Below are positions 1 to 7,069 of a stretch of DNA of 19,766 nucleotides, one piece after another. A model generated the notes under the pieces. It worked only from the letters and a program-made list of their open reading frames with translations, did no database searches and was not told where the DNA came from. Made by a program: the position numbers and the translations under genes. This DNA is from Candidatus Izemoplasmatales bacterium (GTDB taxonomy: Bacteria > Bacillota_I > Bacilli_A > Izemoplasmatales > Hujiaoplasmataceae): the NCBI GenBank assembly GCA_028707415.1, contig JAQWBC010000003.1, forward strand, positions 1 through 19,766. The letters are read 5' to 3'. How positions within the stretch are numbered: the stretch's first letter is position 1; each line of letters starts with the position of its first letter.

Positions 1-89
1 CTGCTTTTTTAATCGGTTTTTGTTGTTCGTACTCTCTTCTGTTTAGTTTTCAAAGACCTGTTTTTCGCTCTCGCGTTTTCTTCGCGCGC
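1..89 (-). promoter_or_regulatory. Probable 16S rRNA leader with boxA-like element (continues off the left edge)
   Basis: Downstream of the strong promoter, the minus strand carries GGTCTTTGAAAACTAAAC (41-58). This resembles the leader element found in front of 16S rRNA genes in Bacillus and relatives (consensus around CTTTGAAAACT), used for antitermination and rRNA processing. A short GC-rich segment with CGCG repeats (about 63-88) could form a small hairpin. No open reading frame or ribosome binding site is evident. The rRNA gene itself would lie outside the window, so the identity is inferred from promoter strength and this element only. Confidence 0.6.
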
Positions 90-95
90 TTTTAT

Positions 96-124
96 ATTCT
101 ATCATACCTGTTTTTGGATGTCAA
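96..124 (-). promoter_or_regulatory. Strong sigma-A promoter, probably of an rRNA operon
   Basis: Read on the minus strand, a perfect -35 TTGACA (119-124) is followed after 17 bases by the -10 TAGAAT (96-101), which is preceded by TGA as in an extended -10. Very A+T-rich DNA upstream (about 125-230) could act as an UP element. Transcription should start near position 89 and leave the window to the left. This is the closest match to consensus in the window. The boxA-like leader that follows suggests a stable-RNA operon. Confidence 0.8.
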
Positions 125-231
125 CTATTATTTGCCGGAAATAGGTGAAAAAAGTTAATAAATATTCGCATATAATTTTTTATATTTTCACTTAATAAAT
201 ATCTAAATTTAGCCATTCTATTTGTCACAGA

Positions 232-279
232 AAAAAATAAAATAAAAAACTGGTCACCGACTTTACGTCATTGACCAGT
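232..279 (-). terminator. Intrinsic terminator after rseP
   Basis: On the minus strand the 8-bp stem ACTGGTCA / TGACCAGT (272-279 with 249-256), with a further GAC/GTC pairing inside, is followed by a long T-rich tract (232-249). It lies 11 bases after the rseP stop and closes the uppS-cdsA-dxr-rseP operon before the rRNA-type promoter. Confidence 0.9.
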
Positions 280-290
280 CAATTATAGTT

Positions 291-1907
291 CTATTGAAAA
301 AGTCGCAAAATATCCTTATAGGTAATAAACACCATCAACCCCAATAATAACACAAAGACAATCGTGTTTAACCAATTCTCAACTTTCGGATTTGGCTTCT
401 TTTTAGCAATCACTTCATAACCCAACATAAACAGCCTTCCACCATCCAATGCCGGTATCGGAAGTAAGTTGACGATTCCCAAATTGACTGATAACAAACC
501 AACCCATCCAAGCAAAGTTTGAAAGCCTTGTGATGCCGCATCCGCGGTAATCGTGTAGATACCAACAACTCCAGATAAATCGTTAATTGTTACTTGATCG
601 GTTGCCATTAAAGCCCAAAGGGTTCGGTAAATCGATAATGACCCATTTTTCAAACTGATAAGCGCTGCTTCAAAGGCTCCGAAAAAACTGAATTTAGTGG
701 ATCCGGAAATGCCGATTTGTGAATAAAATGCATCAACACTCATTGCATCCAGCGCTGTCTTACCAAATATTTTACATTCTGTTAATACGACTCGTTCATA
801 AGTAATGATTTCCGCAGTTAAATCGATGGGTCGATCAACGGTGATGACGGCGTTGATTGATCCGGTCGTTTCGGCTTTGGCAAAAGCAATCAAATCATCC
901 CACGATGTAAAAGACACTGCGGATATATCGTCCTCAGGGTTAGTATCGATACTGACAATACGATCTCCAACTTGAAGATTTGATTGGTTATGAAGAATCG
1001 CTCCAATCTCTAAAGCCGAGTTGCCACGGACGTTCGCGAAGCCAAGTCCATAGAAAATATATTGAGGTGCCACCGGACTAAGAGTAATCGTTACCCCGTC
1101 ACGTTCGACAATGATGGTAAAAGTGTCGTAATCGTTGTATTTAGCAAATTCAGAATTGATACTAGATACTAATGCATCATTTGATTTCCACGCCGAAACA
1201 TTTACACCATTGATGGAAATAATCTTATCTTGAGCCTGAAGTCGTAATTCCAAGGGAATGCTATCGGGATATACGATTGACACGGAATTAATCGTCGTCG
1301 AATCATAGTCGGCGACCCCATAAATAAACGCCGATAACAGGAAAACAAAAAAAGCTAATATTATGTTCATCATCGGACCGGCGAAAGTAGTCATAAATCT
1401 TTGCCGTTTGTTTTTATAATTAAAATTGCGATTGTGAGGCGCAATTTGCAGTGTCTGTTTGTCAAGAACATAAAAAGCATTGAGCTTAACGGGAAATTCA
1501 TTGATGTGTAGTCCGGTTTCGCCGATTCCTTTTAAGTCGATATCGGTTACAGTGACTTCCAAAAAATCGAGATATTTGGGATTAGCGGTATTGATGACAA
1601 TCCGGTTGATGAGTTGTTTTTCATCAAAGCCTAATCGCACTTTATCGCCGACTTTGACTACTTCCGCTTCCAATTCTTCTCCTGCCATCGAAACAAAACC
1701 CCCAAAGGGGAAGGCACGAATGGAAAAAGTGGTCTCTCCGAATTTTTTACTGAAAATCCGAGGCCCCATACCAAAGGAAAACTCGTGACATAGAATTCCC
1801 GCTCGACGTGCAAAAATAAAGTGGCCGAGTTCGTGGATACAAATCACAAGACTTAAAATCAATATAAATAAAAGAATGTTACCAACTGTTGTTAAGAATT
1901 CAATCAT
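291..1907 (-). CDS. rseP: RseP/RasP-type site-2 intramembrane zinc metalloprotease, tandem PDZ
   Basis: Membrane-embedded M50 protease (RseP/RasP/YluC family) that cuts transmembrane helices of anti-sigma factors and other short membrane proteins. The zinc motif HELGH is at residues 25-29 in the first membrane helix, and the second active-site motif, NLLPIPALDGG, is near residues 480-490. Further membrane segments follow QRFMTTFAGPMMNIILAFF (about residue 170) and lie at the C terminus. Between the two active-site halves are two PDZ-like stretches, around DKIISINGV and GDRIVSIDT. The total of 538 residues is longer than the roughly 420 usual in Bacillus. The start chosen is the ATG at 1907, because AAGGAG lies 9 bases before it; a TTG at 1913 would leave only 3 bases. 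The ribosome binding site sits right after the dxr stop, so the genes are probably co-transcribed. This is the last gene of its operon. Confidence 0.93.
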   Translation of the reverse strand: MIEFLTTVGNILLFILILSLVICIHELGHFIFARRAGILCHEFSFGMGPRIFSKKFGETTFSIRAFPFGGFVSMAGEELEAEVVKVGDKVRLGFDEKQLINRIVINTANPKYLDFLEVTVTDIDLKGIGETGLHINEFPVKLNAFYVLDKQTLQIAPHNRNFNYKNKRQRFMTTFAGPMMNIILAFFVFLLSAFIYGVADYDSTTINSVSIVYPDSIPLELRLQAQDKIISINGVNVSAWKSNDALVSSINSEFAKYNDYDTFTIIVERDGVTITLSPVAPQYIFYGLGFANVRGNSALEIGAILHNQSNLQVGDRIVSIDTNPEDDISAVSFTSWDDLIAFAKAETTGSINAVITVDRPIDLTAEIITYERVVLTECKIFGKTALDAMSVDAFYSQIGISGSTKFSFFGAFEAALISLKNGSLSIYRTLWALMATDQVTINDLSGVVGIYTITADAASQGFQTLLGWVGLLSVNLGIVNLLPIPALDGGRLFMLGYEVIAKKKPNPKVENWLNTIVFVLLLGLMVFITYKDILRLFQ

Positions 1908-1923
1908 CGTCAAAATCTCCTTG

Positions 1924-3078
1924 TTATTTCAAAGTGGTTATTAAGATAGCTTCTTTGACTGTGGCATCGGTTATAAGCAAATCATCCACAGTTGGATTAG
2001 CAATATTAGTGACTTGGTCCATTTGACCACGAATAATCGTCTCAATCTCGAGAAAGCTAACTTTGTGTTCAAGAAACAATTGTACTGCCATCTCGTTAGC
2101 GGCGTTTAAAACACATGGATATAAGCCACCTTTTTCCAAAGCTTCATATGCGTATGCTAAACATGGATACCGATGGAAATCAAGCGGTTCAAATGTAAGT
2201 TTACCTGTTTTCGCGAGATTAAGAGGCGGCACTGGATTTGCTTTTCGAAATGGATAGTATAATGCATAGCTAATCGGCAACCGCATATCGTGTTCCGCTA
2301 TTTGAGCAATGATACTACCATCAATAAACTCAACAAGTGAATGCACATAACTTTCTTTATGTAAAAGCGTTTGAATCTTACTCCCTGATATACCAAACAA
2401 GTGATGAGCTTCGATTACTTCAAAGCCTTTATTCATCATCGTTGCGCAATCAATTGTGATTTTGGCTCCCATCGACCAAGAAGGATGTTTTAATGCAGCT
2501 TCGGCAGTAACTGTTGTCAATTGTTCCCGAGATAGGTCCCGAAAAGCACCCCCGCTTGCGGTTATAATCAAGCGTTTAACCGTATTCATATCTTCGCCTT
2601 TAAGACATTGCCAGAGAGCTGAATGCTCGGAATCAATGGGATATATTGTAACATGATGTTTTCTTGCCAGGGGCATAATCAAATCACCACCAATAACAAG
2701 TGTTTCTTTATTTGCTAAGGCAATTGATCTGCCAATCTCAATGGCTTTGATTGTTGGCACCAAGCCGCACATTCCTACTAAAGCATTAACGAGCAATCCG
2801 TTTTGGTCAAGGGGATTAAACGTGGCGGCTTTGACTAAACCAGCGGTATCTGATCCAATCTCTGTTTGCGGATAGCGGTTGCTTAAAATCTTAGCCGCGT
2901 CGGGTTGTCCCATCGCCACATATTCAGGACGATATTTTTCAATTAAAGTACTCATTCCATCCAAATCCGAATTAGCTGACAAAGTGACGATGCAAAAATC
3001 GTCCGGATTACGATCTATTATTTCTAAAACTTGCCGACCTATTGAACCGGTTGCGCCCAATAAATAAATATTTTTCAT
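1924..3078 (-). CDS. dxr: 1-deoxy-D-xylulose 5-phosphate reductoisomerase
   Basis: Cytosolic NADPH-dependent enzyme that converts DXP to 2-C-methyl-D-erythritol 4-phosphate, the committed step of the non-mevalonate isoprenoid pathway. The 384-residue length is close to the family norm. The N terminus has the nucleotide-binding GATGSIG (8-14); ANKETLV (122-128) and the metal-binding IDSEH (D149, E151) follow. ASGGAFR (174-180) and NKGFEVIEAHHLFG (E220 as third metal ligand) complete the active site, and ANEMAV is typical of the C-terminal part. The ATG overlaps the cdsA stop by one base (TAATG), with GAGG just inside the end of cdsA. Its product feeds the isoprenoid supply used by UppS, encoded two genes upstream. 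Its presence implies that the organism makes isoprenoids by the MEP route. Confidence 0.97.
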   Translation of the reverse strand: MKNIYLLGATGSIGRQVLEIIDRNPDDFCIVTLSANSDLDGMSTLIEKYRPEYVAMGQPDAAKILSNRYPQTEIGSDTAGLVKAATFNPLDQNGLLVNALVGMCGLVPTIKAIEIGRSIALANKETLVIGGDLIMPLARKHHVTIYPIDSEHSALWQCLKGEDMNTVKRLIITASGGAFRDLSREQLTTVTAEAALKHPSWSMGAKITIDCATMMNKGFEVIEAHHLFGISGSKIQTLLHKESYVHSLVEFIDGSIIAQIAEHDMRLPISYALYYPFRKANPVPPLNLAKTGKLTFEPLDFHRYPCLAYAYEALEKGGLYPCVLNAANEMAVQLFLEHKVSFLEIETIIRGQMDQVTNIANPTVDDLLITDATVKEAILITTLK

Positions 3079-3893
3079 TAAAAGACCTCAATTAAGGCAA
3101 GAATCACCACAAAAACCATTGCAGCAAAGGTAGTGGAGTCAAATCGGTCCATAATGCCACCATGTCCGGGAAACAAATTGGAATAATCTTTTATTCCATA
3201 TGTCCGCTTAAATTTTGATGCCACAAGATCACCGATTTGTGATAAACACGACAACAAAAGGGCAATGAGAATAATCCAATAAACCGGGAACCCATCACCG
3301 AAAACACCGCCAAAAATTCCATATAAGCTCGCAATTAAAGTCCCAAAAACCAATCCGGCAATTGCACCTTCGACACTTTTATTAGGGCTTACCAAAGGAA
3401 TTAGTTTGTGTTTGCCAAACTTCATTCCAAATATAAAGGCAAACAAATCGGTGACCATAGCTGCTAAAATCATGAAAATGACGTATTTTATATCCAACAT
3501 ACGCAATAAAGCCAGGGCTGAAAATCCAAAACTACTATATATTATTGTCGTTAGTGCATTTCCAAAGTCGAGCCCATTAAAATCCTTGACAAAAATCAAC
3601 ATAATACCCAGAATAATGAAAGCCAAGAGCATAATTGGCAAAAGCACTGCTAATAAACTCAATTGATTACTGTAAATGATCACGAAACTCAAAATTCCTG
3701 TCAAAATTATCGTTAATAAGTCAAGCCATAATGGAAGTTTTTTGGCGATTTGAAACATTTTGCGAAACTCCCAGGCTGCTCCTATCGATAACAAAAGGCA
3801 GAATATATTAAATATTTCGTATTGGTCTCCCCATATCAAAATCGGAATCATGACAATAGCCATGATGAAGCCAGTTACAGTTCTTTTTTTCAT
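3078..3893 (-). CDS. cdsA: Phosphatidate cytidylyltransferase (CDP-diglyceride synthase)
   Basis: Integral membrane enzyme that makes CDP-diacylglycerol from phosphatidate and CTP, the branch-point precursor of the anionic phospholipids. The 271-residue protein is hydrophobic almost throughout, with about seven to eight membrane segments. It ends with the CdsA family signature at roughly 218-251 (SQIGDLVASKFKR, GIKDYSNLFPGHGG, DRFDS), which carries the conserved acidic residues. The ATG at 3893 has AAGGTG upstream, inside the end of uppS. The gap to the uppS stop is only 4 bases and the stop overlaps the dxr start, so translational coupling is likely. The order uppS-cdsA-dxr-rseP is the usual Firmicutes one. 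Confidence 0.96.
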   Translation of the reverse strand: MKKRTVTGFIMAIVMIPILIWGDQYEIFNIFCLLLSIGAAWEFRKMFQIAKKLPLWLDLLTIILTGILSFVIIYSNQLSLLAVLLPIMLLAFIILGIMLIFVKDFNGLDFGNALTTIIYSSFGFSALALLRMLDIKYVIFMILAAMVTDLFAFIFGMKFGKHKLIPLVSPNKSVEGAIAGLVFGTLIASLYGIFGGVFGDGFPVYWIILIALLLSCLSQIGDLVASKFKRTYGIKDYSNLFPGHGGIMDRFDSTTFAAMVFVVILALIEVF

Positions 3894-3897
3894 ATGT

Positions 3898-4629
3898 TCA
3901 CCTTTTTATAGCTCCAAAACGACGATCGCGAAGCGAAAAATCCTTTATGGCTTTCATAAGCTCTTTTGGAGAAAAGTCTGGCCAATATGTTGGCGTGAAG
4001 TACAGTTCCGCGTATGCGGCTTGCCAAAGCATGAAATTGCTCAAACGTTGTTCCCCACTAGTACGAATCAAAAAATCGAGGGGAGGAAGATTTCTGGTCA
4101 ATAAATGCGATGCAATCACATCCGGAGTAATCGTCTCAGGATCTAAATCACCATTTCTAACATTATATGCTATTGCTTTAACGGCTTCCGTCAGTTCATC
4201 ATATGATCCATAATCAAAACAGATATTCAAAATTAACCCTTGTCGATCTTTCGATTCTGTAGTAATCCGTTCCATAATAGCAATGTTGACTTCTGATAAT
4301 TTGGTTTTTCGACCACTAAAAATAACCTTAATATCGTTTTTTTGGAAATCGTCATGAAATTTAGTTTCGAATTCCTTTGGTAGAGTCATCAAATAATCAA
4401 TTTCCCCTTGTGGCCGATTCCAATTTTCAGTAGAAAAAGCAAAAACGCTCAAAGCTTTAATACCTATGTTCTGACTCGCAATAGCAATCCGACGAATATT
4501 CTCAACTCCGGCTTGATGGCCAAATGTTCTTGGCATTCCCCGCTTTTTTGCCCATCTTCCATTGCCGTCAAGAATAATAGCAACGTGCTCGGGAATGATG
4601 ATTGTCTCTGGCATTTTTTTTGAAATCAT
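3898..4629 (-). CDS. uppS: Isoprenyl (undecaprenyl) diphosphate synthase
   Basis: cis-Prenyltransferase that extends farnesyl diphosphate with isopentenyl units to the C55-type lipid carrier used for cell-envelope polymers. The 243-residue protein has the family motifs: the catalytic aspartate in LDGNGRWAKKRG (D21), FSTENWNRP, and the C-terminal RTSGEQRLSNF followed by YAELYFTP. The start chosen is the ATG at 4629, with GAGGTG 6 bases upstream. A GTG at 4638 in the same frame would overlap that site. The gene ends with TGA. It is the first gene of the operon, behind a TATAAT promoter and the frr terminator. From sequence alone the exact chain length of the product is unknown. Confidence 0.95.
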   Translation of the reverse strand: MISKKMPETIIIPEHVAIILDGNGRWAKKRGMPRTFGHQAGVENIRRIAIASQNIGIKALSVFAFSTENWNRPQGEIDYLMTLPKEFETKFHDDFQKNDIKVIFSGRKTKLSEVNIAIMERITTESKDRQGLILNICFDYGSYDELTEAVKAIAYNVRNGDLDPETITPDVIASHLLTRNLPPLDFLIRTSGEQRLSNFMLWQAAYAELYFTPTYWPDFSPKELMKAIKDFSLRDRRFGAIKR

Positions 4630-4655
4630 AACCCTCACCTCATAGCTTTATCAAA

Positions 4656-4684
4656 ATTATACACCAAAACCCCTAAAGATTCTA
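4656..4684 (-). promoter_or_regulatory. Candidate promoter of uppS-cdsA-dxr-rseP
   Basis: A perfect -10 TATAAT (4656-4661, minus strand) lies about 27 bases before the uppS ATG. The hexamer 17 bases further upstream, TAGAAT (4679-4684), matches TTGACA at only three positions, so the -35 is weak. The location directly after the frr terminator and before the uppS ribosome binding site supports it. Confidence 0.6.
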
Positions 4685-4697
4685 TGTAATTACCGTG

Positions 4698-4725
4698 AAA
4701 AAAATAAGACTATTGCTAGTCTTAT
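4698..4725 (-). terminator. Intrinsic terminator after frr
   Basis: On the minus strand the perfect 9-bp stem ATAAGACTA / TAGTCTTAT, with a GCAA loop (4704-4725), runs into seven T residues (4698-4704). The rising arm includes the frr stop codon. It separates the pyrH-frr transcript from the uppS operon, which in many Firmicutes continues without a break. Confidence 0.9.
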
Positions 4726-5279
4726 ATATGCATAACGTCTTTTTCCTTTTCGAAAGTCACGTGATCAATCTTTTCGATGAACTTATCCGTTAACTTTTGA
4801 ACTTCATCCTGATAAATCTCTAATTGATCTTCGGTCATTAACTTGTCTTTTTCCATTTTCTTTAAATCCGCTATCGCATCACGACGAACGTTTCTAATGG
4901 CCACTTTATTCTCTTCTGCCAATTTGTGAAGAACTTTAACCGATTCTTTTCTTCGTTCTTCCGTCATCGCCGGAAAAATCATCCTTAGACCGTTTCCATC
5001 ATTAGTTGGCGTTAAGCCCAAGTTCGCGGCAAGGATAGCCTTTTCTATTTTTGAAAGTACTGACTTATCATAAGGTTTTACATAAATCTGATTGGCTTCC
5101 GGAACCTGAACGGAAGCAATTTGATTTATCGGACTTTGGGCACCATAATAATCAACGGTAACTCGTTCAAGCATTTTGGGATTAGCACGCCCTGTTCGAA
5201 TCGTCACAAACTCACGACGTAATGCTTCTAAACTCAACTCCATCTTTTCTTCAGCTTCCATAAGAATCATTTCTGGCAT
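4722..5279 (-). CDS. frr: Ribosome recycling factor
   Basis: Works with EF-G to split the post-termination ribosome so that the subunits can be reused. At 185 residues it has the exact family length. The sequence follows the standard pattern: an N-terminal helix with LRREFVTIRTGRANP (about 19-33), then VDYYGAQSPINQIASVQVPE and the domain II strand, with the long C-terminal helices including RRDAIADLKKMEKDK. The ATG at 5279 has GAGGTGAT 6 bases upstream. It lies 28 bases after pyrH and is the last gene of its transcript, with a terminator overlapping its stop codon. No unusual residues were seen. Confidence 0.97.
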   Translation of the reverse strand: MPEMILMEAEEKMELSLEALRREFVTIRTGRANPKMLERVTVDYYGAQSPINQIASVQVPEANQIYVKPYDKSVLSKIEKAILAANLGLTPTNDGNGLRMIFPAMTEERRKESVKVLHKLAEENKVAIRNVRRDAIADLKKMEKDKLMTEDQLEIYQDEVQKLTDKFIEKIDHVTFEKEKDVMHI

Positions 5280-5307
5280 AATATCACCTCATATCCTCGT
5301 TTATCTA

Positions 5308-6018
5308 TTATTTCTTAATGATAGTTCCGATATTTTCGCCAAGTACTGCTCGGCGAATATTGCCTTCAACATTCATGTCAAAAACGCAAATGTCGATGTT
5401 GTTATCGTTGCAAAGTGCTGCAGCAGTGGAATCGATAACGTGTAATTCTTTTTTCAAAACTTCCGTGTGGGTTAGTTGATCGAAGCGAACGGCATCGGCA
5501 TTTCCTTTTGGATCTTTATCATAAACCCCATCGATTCCATTCTTTGCCATATAGATGATTGAAGCATCCATTTCCGCAGCTCGAAGCGCTGCGGTCGTAT
5601 CGGTGGTAAAAAATGGGTTTCCGGTTCCGCCGCCAAAGATAACAATCCGGTTTTTTTCGAGATGGCTTAAAGCTTTTCGACGAATATAAGGTTCAGCAAC
5701 TTCAGGAATATTCAAGCTTGACAAAACCCGAGTATCGACTCCTAAGGCTTCTAATGAATTTTGCAATGCCAAGGCATTGATAATTGTTGCAAGCATGCCC
5801 ATGTAATCGCCACTTGCTCGTTCAATTCCCATTTCATCGGCGAGTTTTCCGCGGAAAATGTTTCCCCCACCCACAACAATAGCAATCTCACAAATGCCAA
5901 GATCATAGGCTGATTTAATTTCACGCGCAATTTTTTTGACGGTTTTCGGATCAATTCCAATCCGGTTTTTTCCCGAAAGAGCTTCTCCACTAAGTTTGAT
6001 TAGAATGCGTTTTTTCAC
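5308..6018 (-). CDS. pyrH: UMP kinase (uridylate kinase)
   Basis: Phosphorylates UMP to UDP with ATP and supplies all pyrimidine nucleotides; the bacterial hexameric enzyme of the amino-acid kinase fold. The 236 residues are the normal length. Visible motifs are KLSGEAL near the N terminus, the glycine-rich VVGGGNIFRG (48-57), GGGTGNPFFTTDTTAALRAAE in the substrate-binding region, and NGIDGVYDKDPK towards the ATP site. The start is GTG at 6018, decided by AGGAGG 8 bases upstream. It follows tsf after 47 bases that contain a hairpin, and precedes frr as in most bacteria. With upp nearby it links the window to uridine nucleotide supply. Confidence 0.97.
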   Translation of the reverse strand: MKKRILIKLSGEALSGKNRIGIDPKTVKKIAREIKSAYDLGICEIAIVVGGGNIFRGKLADEMGIERASGDYMGMLATIINALALQNSLEALGVDTRVLSSLNIPEVAEPYIRRKALSHLEKNRIVIFGGGTGNPFFTTDTTAALRAAEMDASIIYMAKNGIDGVYDKDPKGNADAVRFDQLTHTEVLKKELHVIDSTAAALCNDNNIDICVFDMNVEGNIRRAVLGENIGTIIKK

Positions 6019-6044
6019 CTATTTATCCTCCTGTTAATAGAAAT

Positions 6045-6066
6045 AAAGGACACAAAAGTGTCCTTT
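6045..6066 (-). other. Hairpin between tsf and pyrH (weak terminator, attenuator or processing site)
   Basis: On the minus strand AAAGGACAC / GTGTCCTTT forms a perfect 9-bp stem with a TTTT loop. It begins at the tsf stop codon. The following bases ATTTCTATT are only partly T-rich, so termination is probably partial; the hairpin may instead stabilise the upstream message. Confidence 0.55.
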
Positions 6067-6959
6067 TATTTATTGACTTGCGACATGACTTCTTCTGCAA
6101 AATTGTCATCGCGTTTCTCAATTCCTTCGCCGACAGCCATGCGATTAAAAGCAGCAATTGTTGCGCCTTTGCTTTTGACGTATTCAGCAACCGAGACATC
6201 GGGATTTTTGACAAACGGTTGATCAACAAGGCAAATTTCTTTTAAATTCTTCAATAATCGACCTTCGACCATCTTAATGATTATGGCTTCCGGTTTTGGT
6301 TTAACCGCGGTTGCATTTTCGTTTAAAGCTTCCGCTGTAAGAACGCTACGCTCGTGATCTAAAATATCTTTACTAATTGTCGTTTGATCCAAATATTTAG
6401 GCTTGTTAGCACAAACATGCATGGCAATGTCTTTTGCGGTTTCGGCGTCGCCACCGTTCATGACTGATAAACTGATGATTTTTCCACCCATATGTTTATA
6501 GGCGCCAAAAATCTGCCCGTCATTTTTTTCTACGACGAAGACGTTTCGTAAACTGATTTTTTCGCCAATGTTGGCAACCATTTCTAGGATTAGCTGATTG
6601 ACGGTTTTGCCATCGTGAATCAAATTCAGGGCACAATCAGTGCATTTAGCATTTCCAGTAGCAATGATGTTTCCTATTTTTTCGACCATGTTTGTAAATT
6701 TCTCGTTTCGTGACACAAAATCGGTCTCGCAATTTAATTCAAGGAATAATGCTTTATTTCCGGTTATAACGATGCTGCAGAGCCCTTCCGAAGCAATTCT
6801 TGCGGCTTTCAGTTCAGCCTTAGCAATACCCTTTTCTCTCAGCCAATCAATGGCTTTGATTATATCTCCTTCGGTTGCGGTGAGGGCTTTTTTACAATCC
6901 ATCATTCCGGCTCCGGTTTTATCGCGTAATTCTTTGACCATACTAGCATTAATTTCCAT
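6066..6959 (-). CDS. tsf: Elongation factor Ts
   Basis: Guanine nucleotide exchange factor for EF-Tu during translation elongation. The 297-residue protein is of usual length. The N-terminal domain has LRDKTGAGMMDCKKAL (11-26), followed by the helical EGDIIKAIDWLREKG. The core carries LNCETDFVSRNEKF (76-89), another family signature. A CTDC pair at 106-109 lies in the linker after that signature and is not something I expect in most EF-Ts; with only two cysteines it is unlikely to bind metal alone. The ATG at 6959 has AGGAGG 8 bases upstream. Unlike many genomes, a terminator and a separate promoter stand between rpsB and tsf. Confidence 0.97.
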   Translation of the reverse strand: MEINASMVKELRDKTGAGMMDCKKALTATEGDIIKAIDWLREKGIAKAELKAARIASEGLCSIVITGNKALFLELNCETDFVSRNEKFTNMVEKIGNIIATGNAKCTDCALNLIHDGKTVNQLILEMVANIGEKISLRNVFVVEKNDGQIFGAYKHMGGKIISLSVMNGGDAETAKDIAMHVCANKPKYLDQTTISKDILDHERSVLTAEALNENATAVKPKPEAIIIKMVEGRLLKNLKEICLVDQPFVKNPDVSVAEYVKSKGATIAAFNRMAVGEGIEKRDDNFAEEVMSQVNK

Positions 6960-6979
6960 AATATTCCTCCTAATACATT

Positions 6980-7009
6980 ATTATAATATTATCATATATA
7001 CCATCTCAA
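6980..7009 (-). promoter_or_regulatory. Candidate promoter of tsf-pyrH-frr
   Basis: Minus strand: -35 TTGAGA (7004-7009), 18-base spacer, -10 TATAAT (6980-6985). The predicted start leaves a leader of about 15 bases before the AGGAGG of tsf. It directly follows the rpsB terminator, which makes an independent promoter plausible. Confidence 0.65.
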
Positions 7010-7035
7010 TGCAATTATGTAAAGGTATTTCTTTT

Positions 7036-7060
7036 AAAAAGGGAGCTATACGTAGCCCCC
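7036..7060 (-). terminator. Terminator after rpsB
   Basis: On the minus strand GGGGGCTA / TAGCTCCC (one G-T pair) with a CGTA loop is followed by TTTTT (7036-7040). It begins 9 bases after the rpsB stop. The T tract is short, so partial read-through into tsf is possible. Confidence 0.8.
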
Positions 7061-7069
7061 AGATATTGG

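Noticed and set aside
3898..3900. Mycoplasma-type code with TGA as tryptophan
   Set aside because: TGA ends uppS, rbgA and ylxM exactly at expected protein ends with overlapping or adjacent next genes, so TGA is a stop.
6983..6992. Palindrome ATAATATTAT near the tsf promoter, also at 16577-16586 near the ftsK operon promoter
   Set aside because: It is pure A+T, sits at different offsets from the two -10 boxes, and is likely to occur by chance in such DNA; not treated as an operator.
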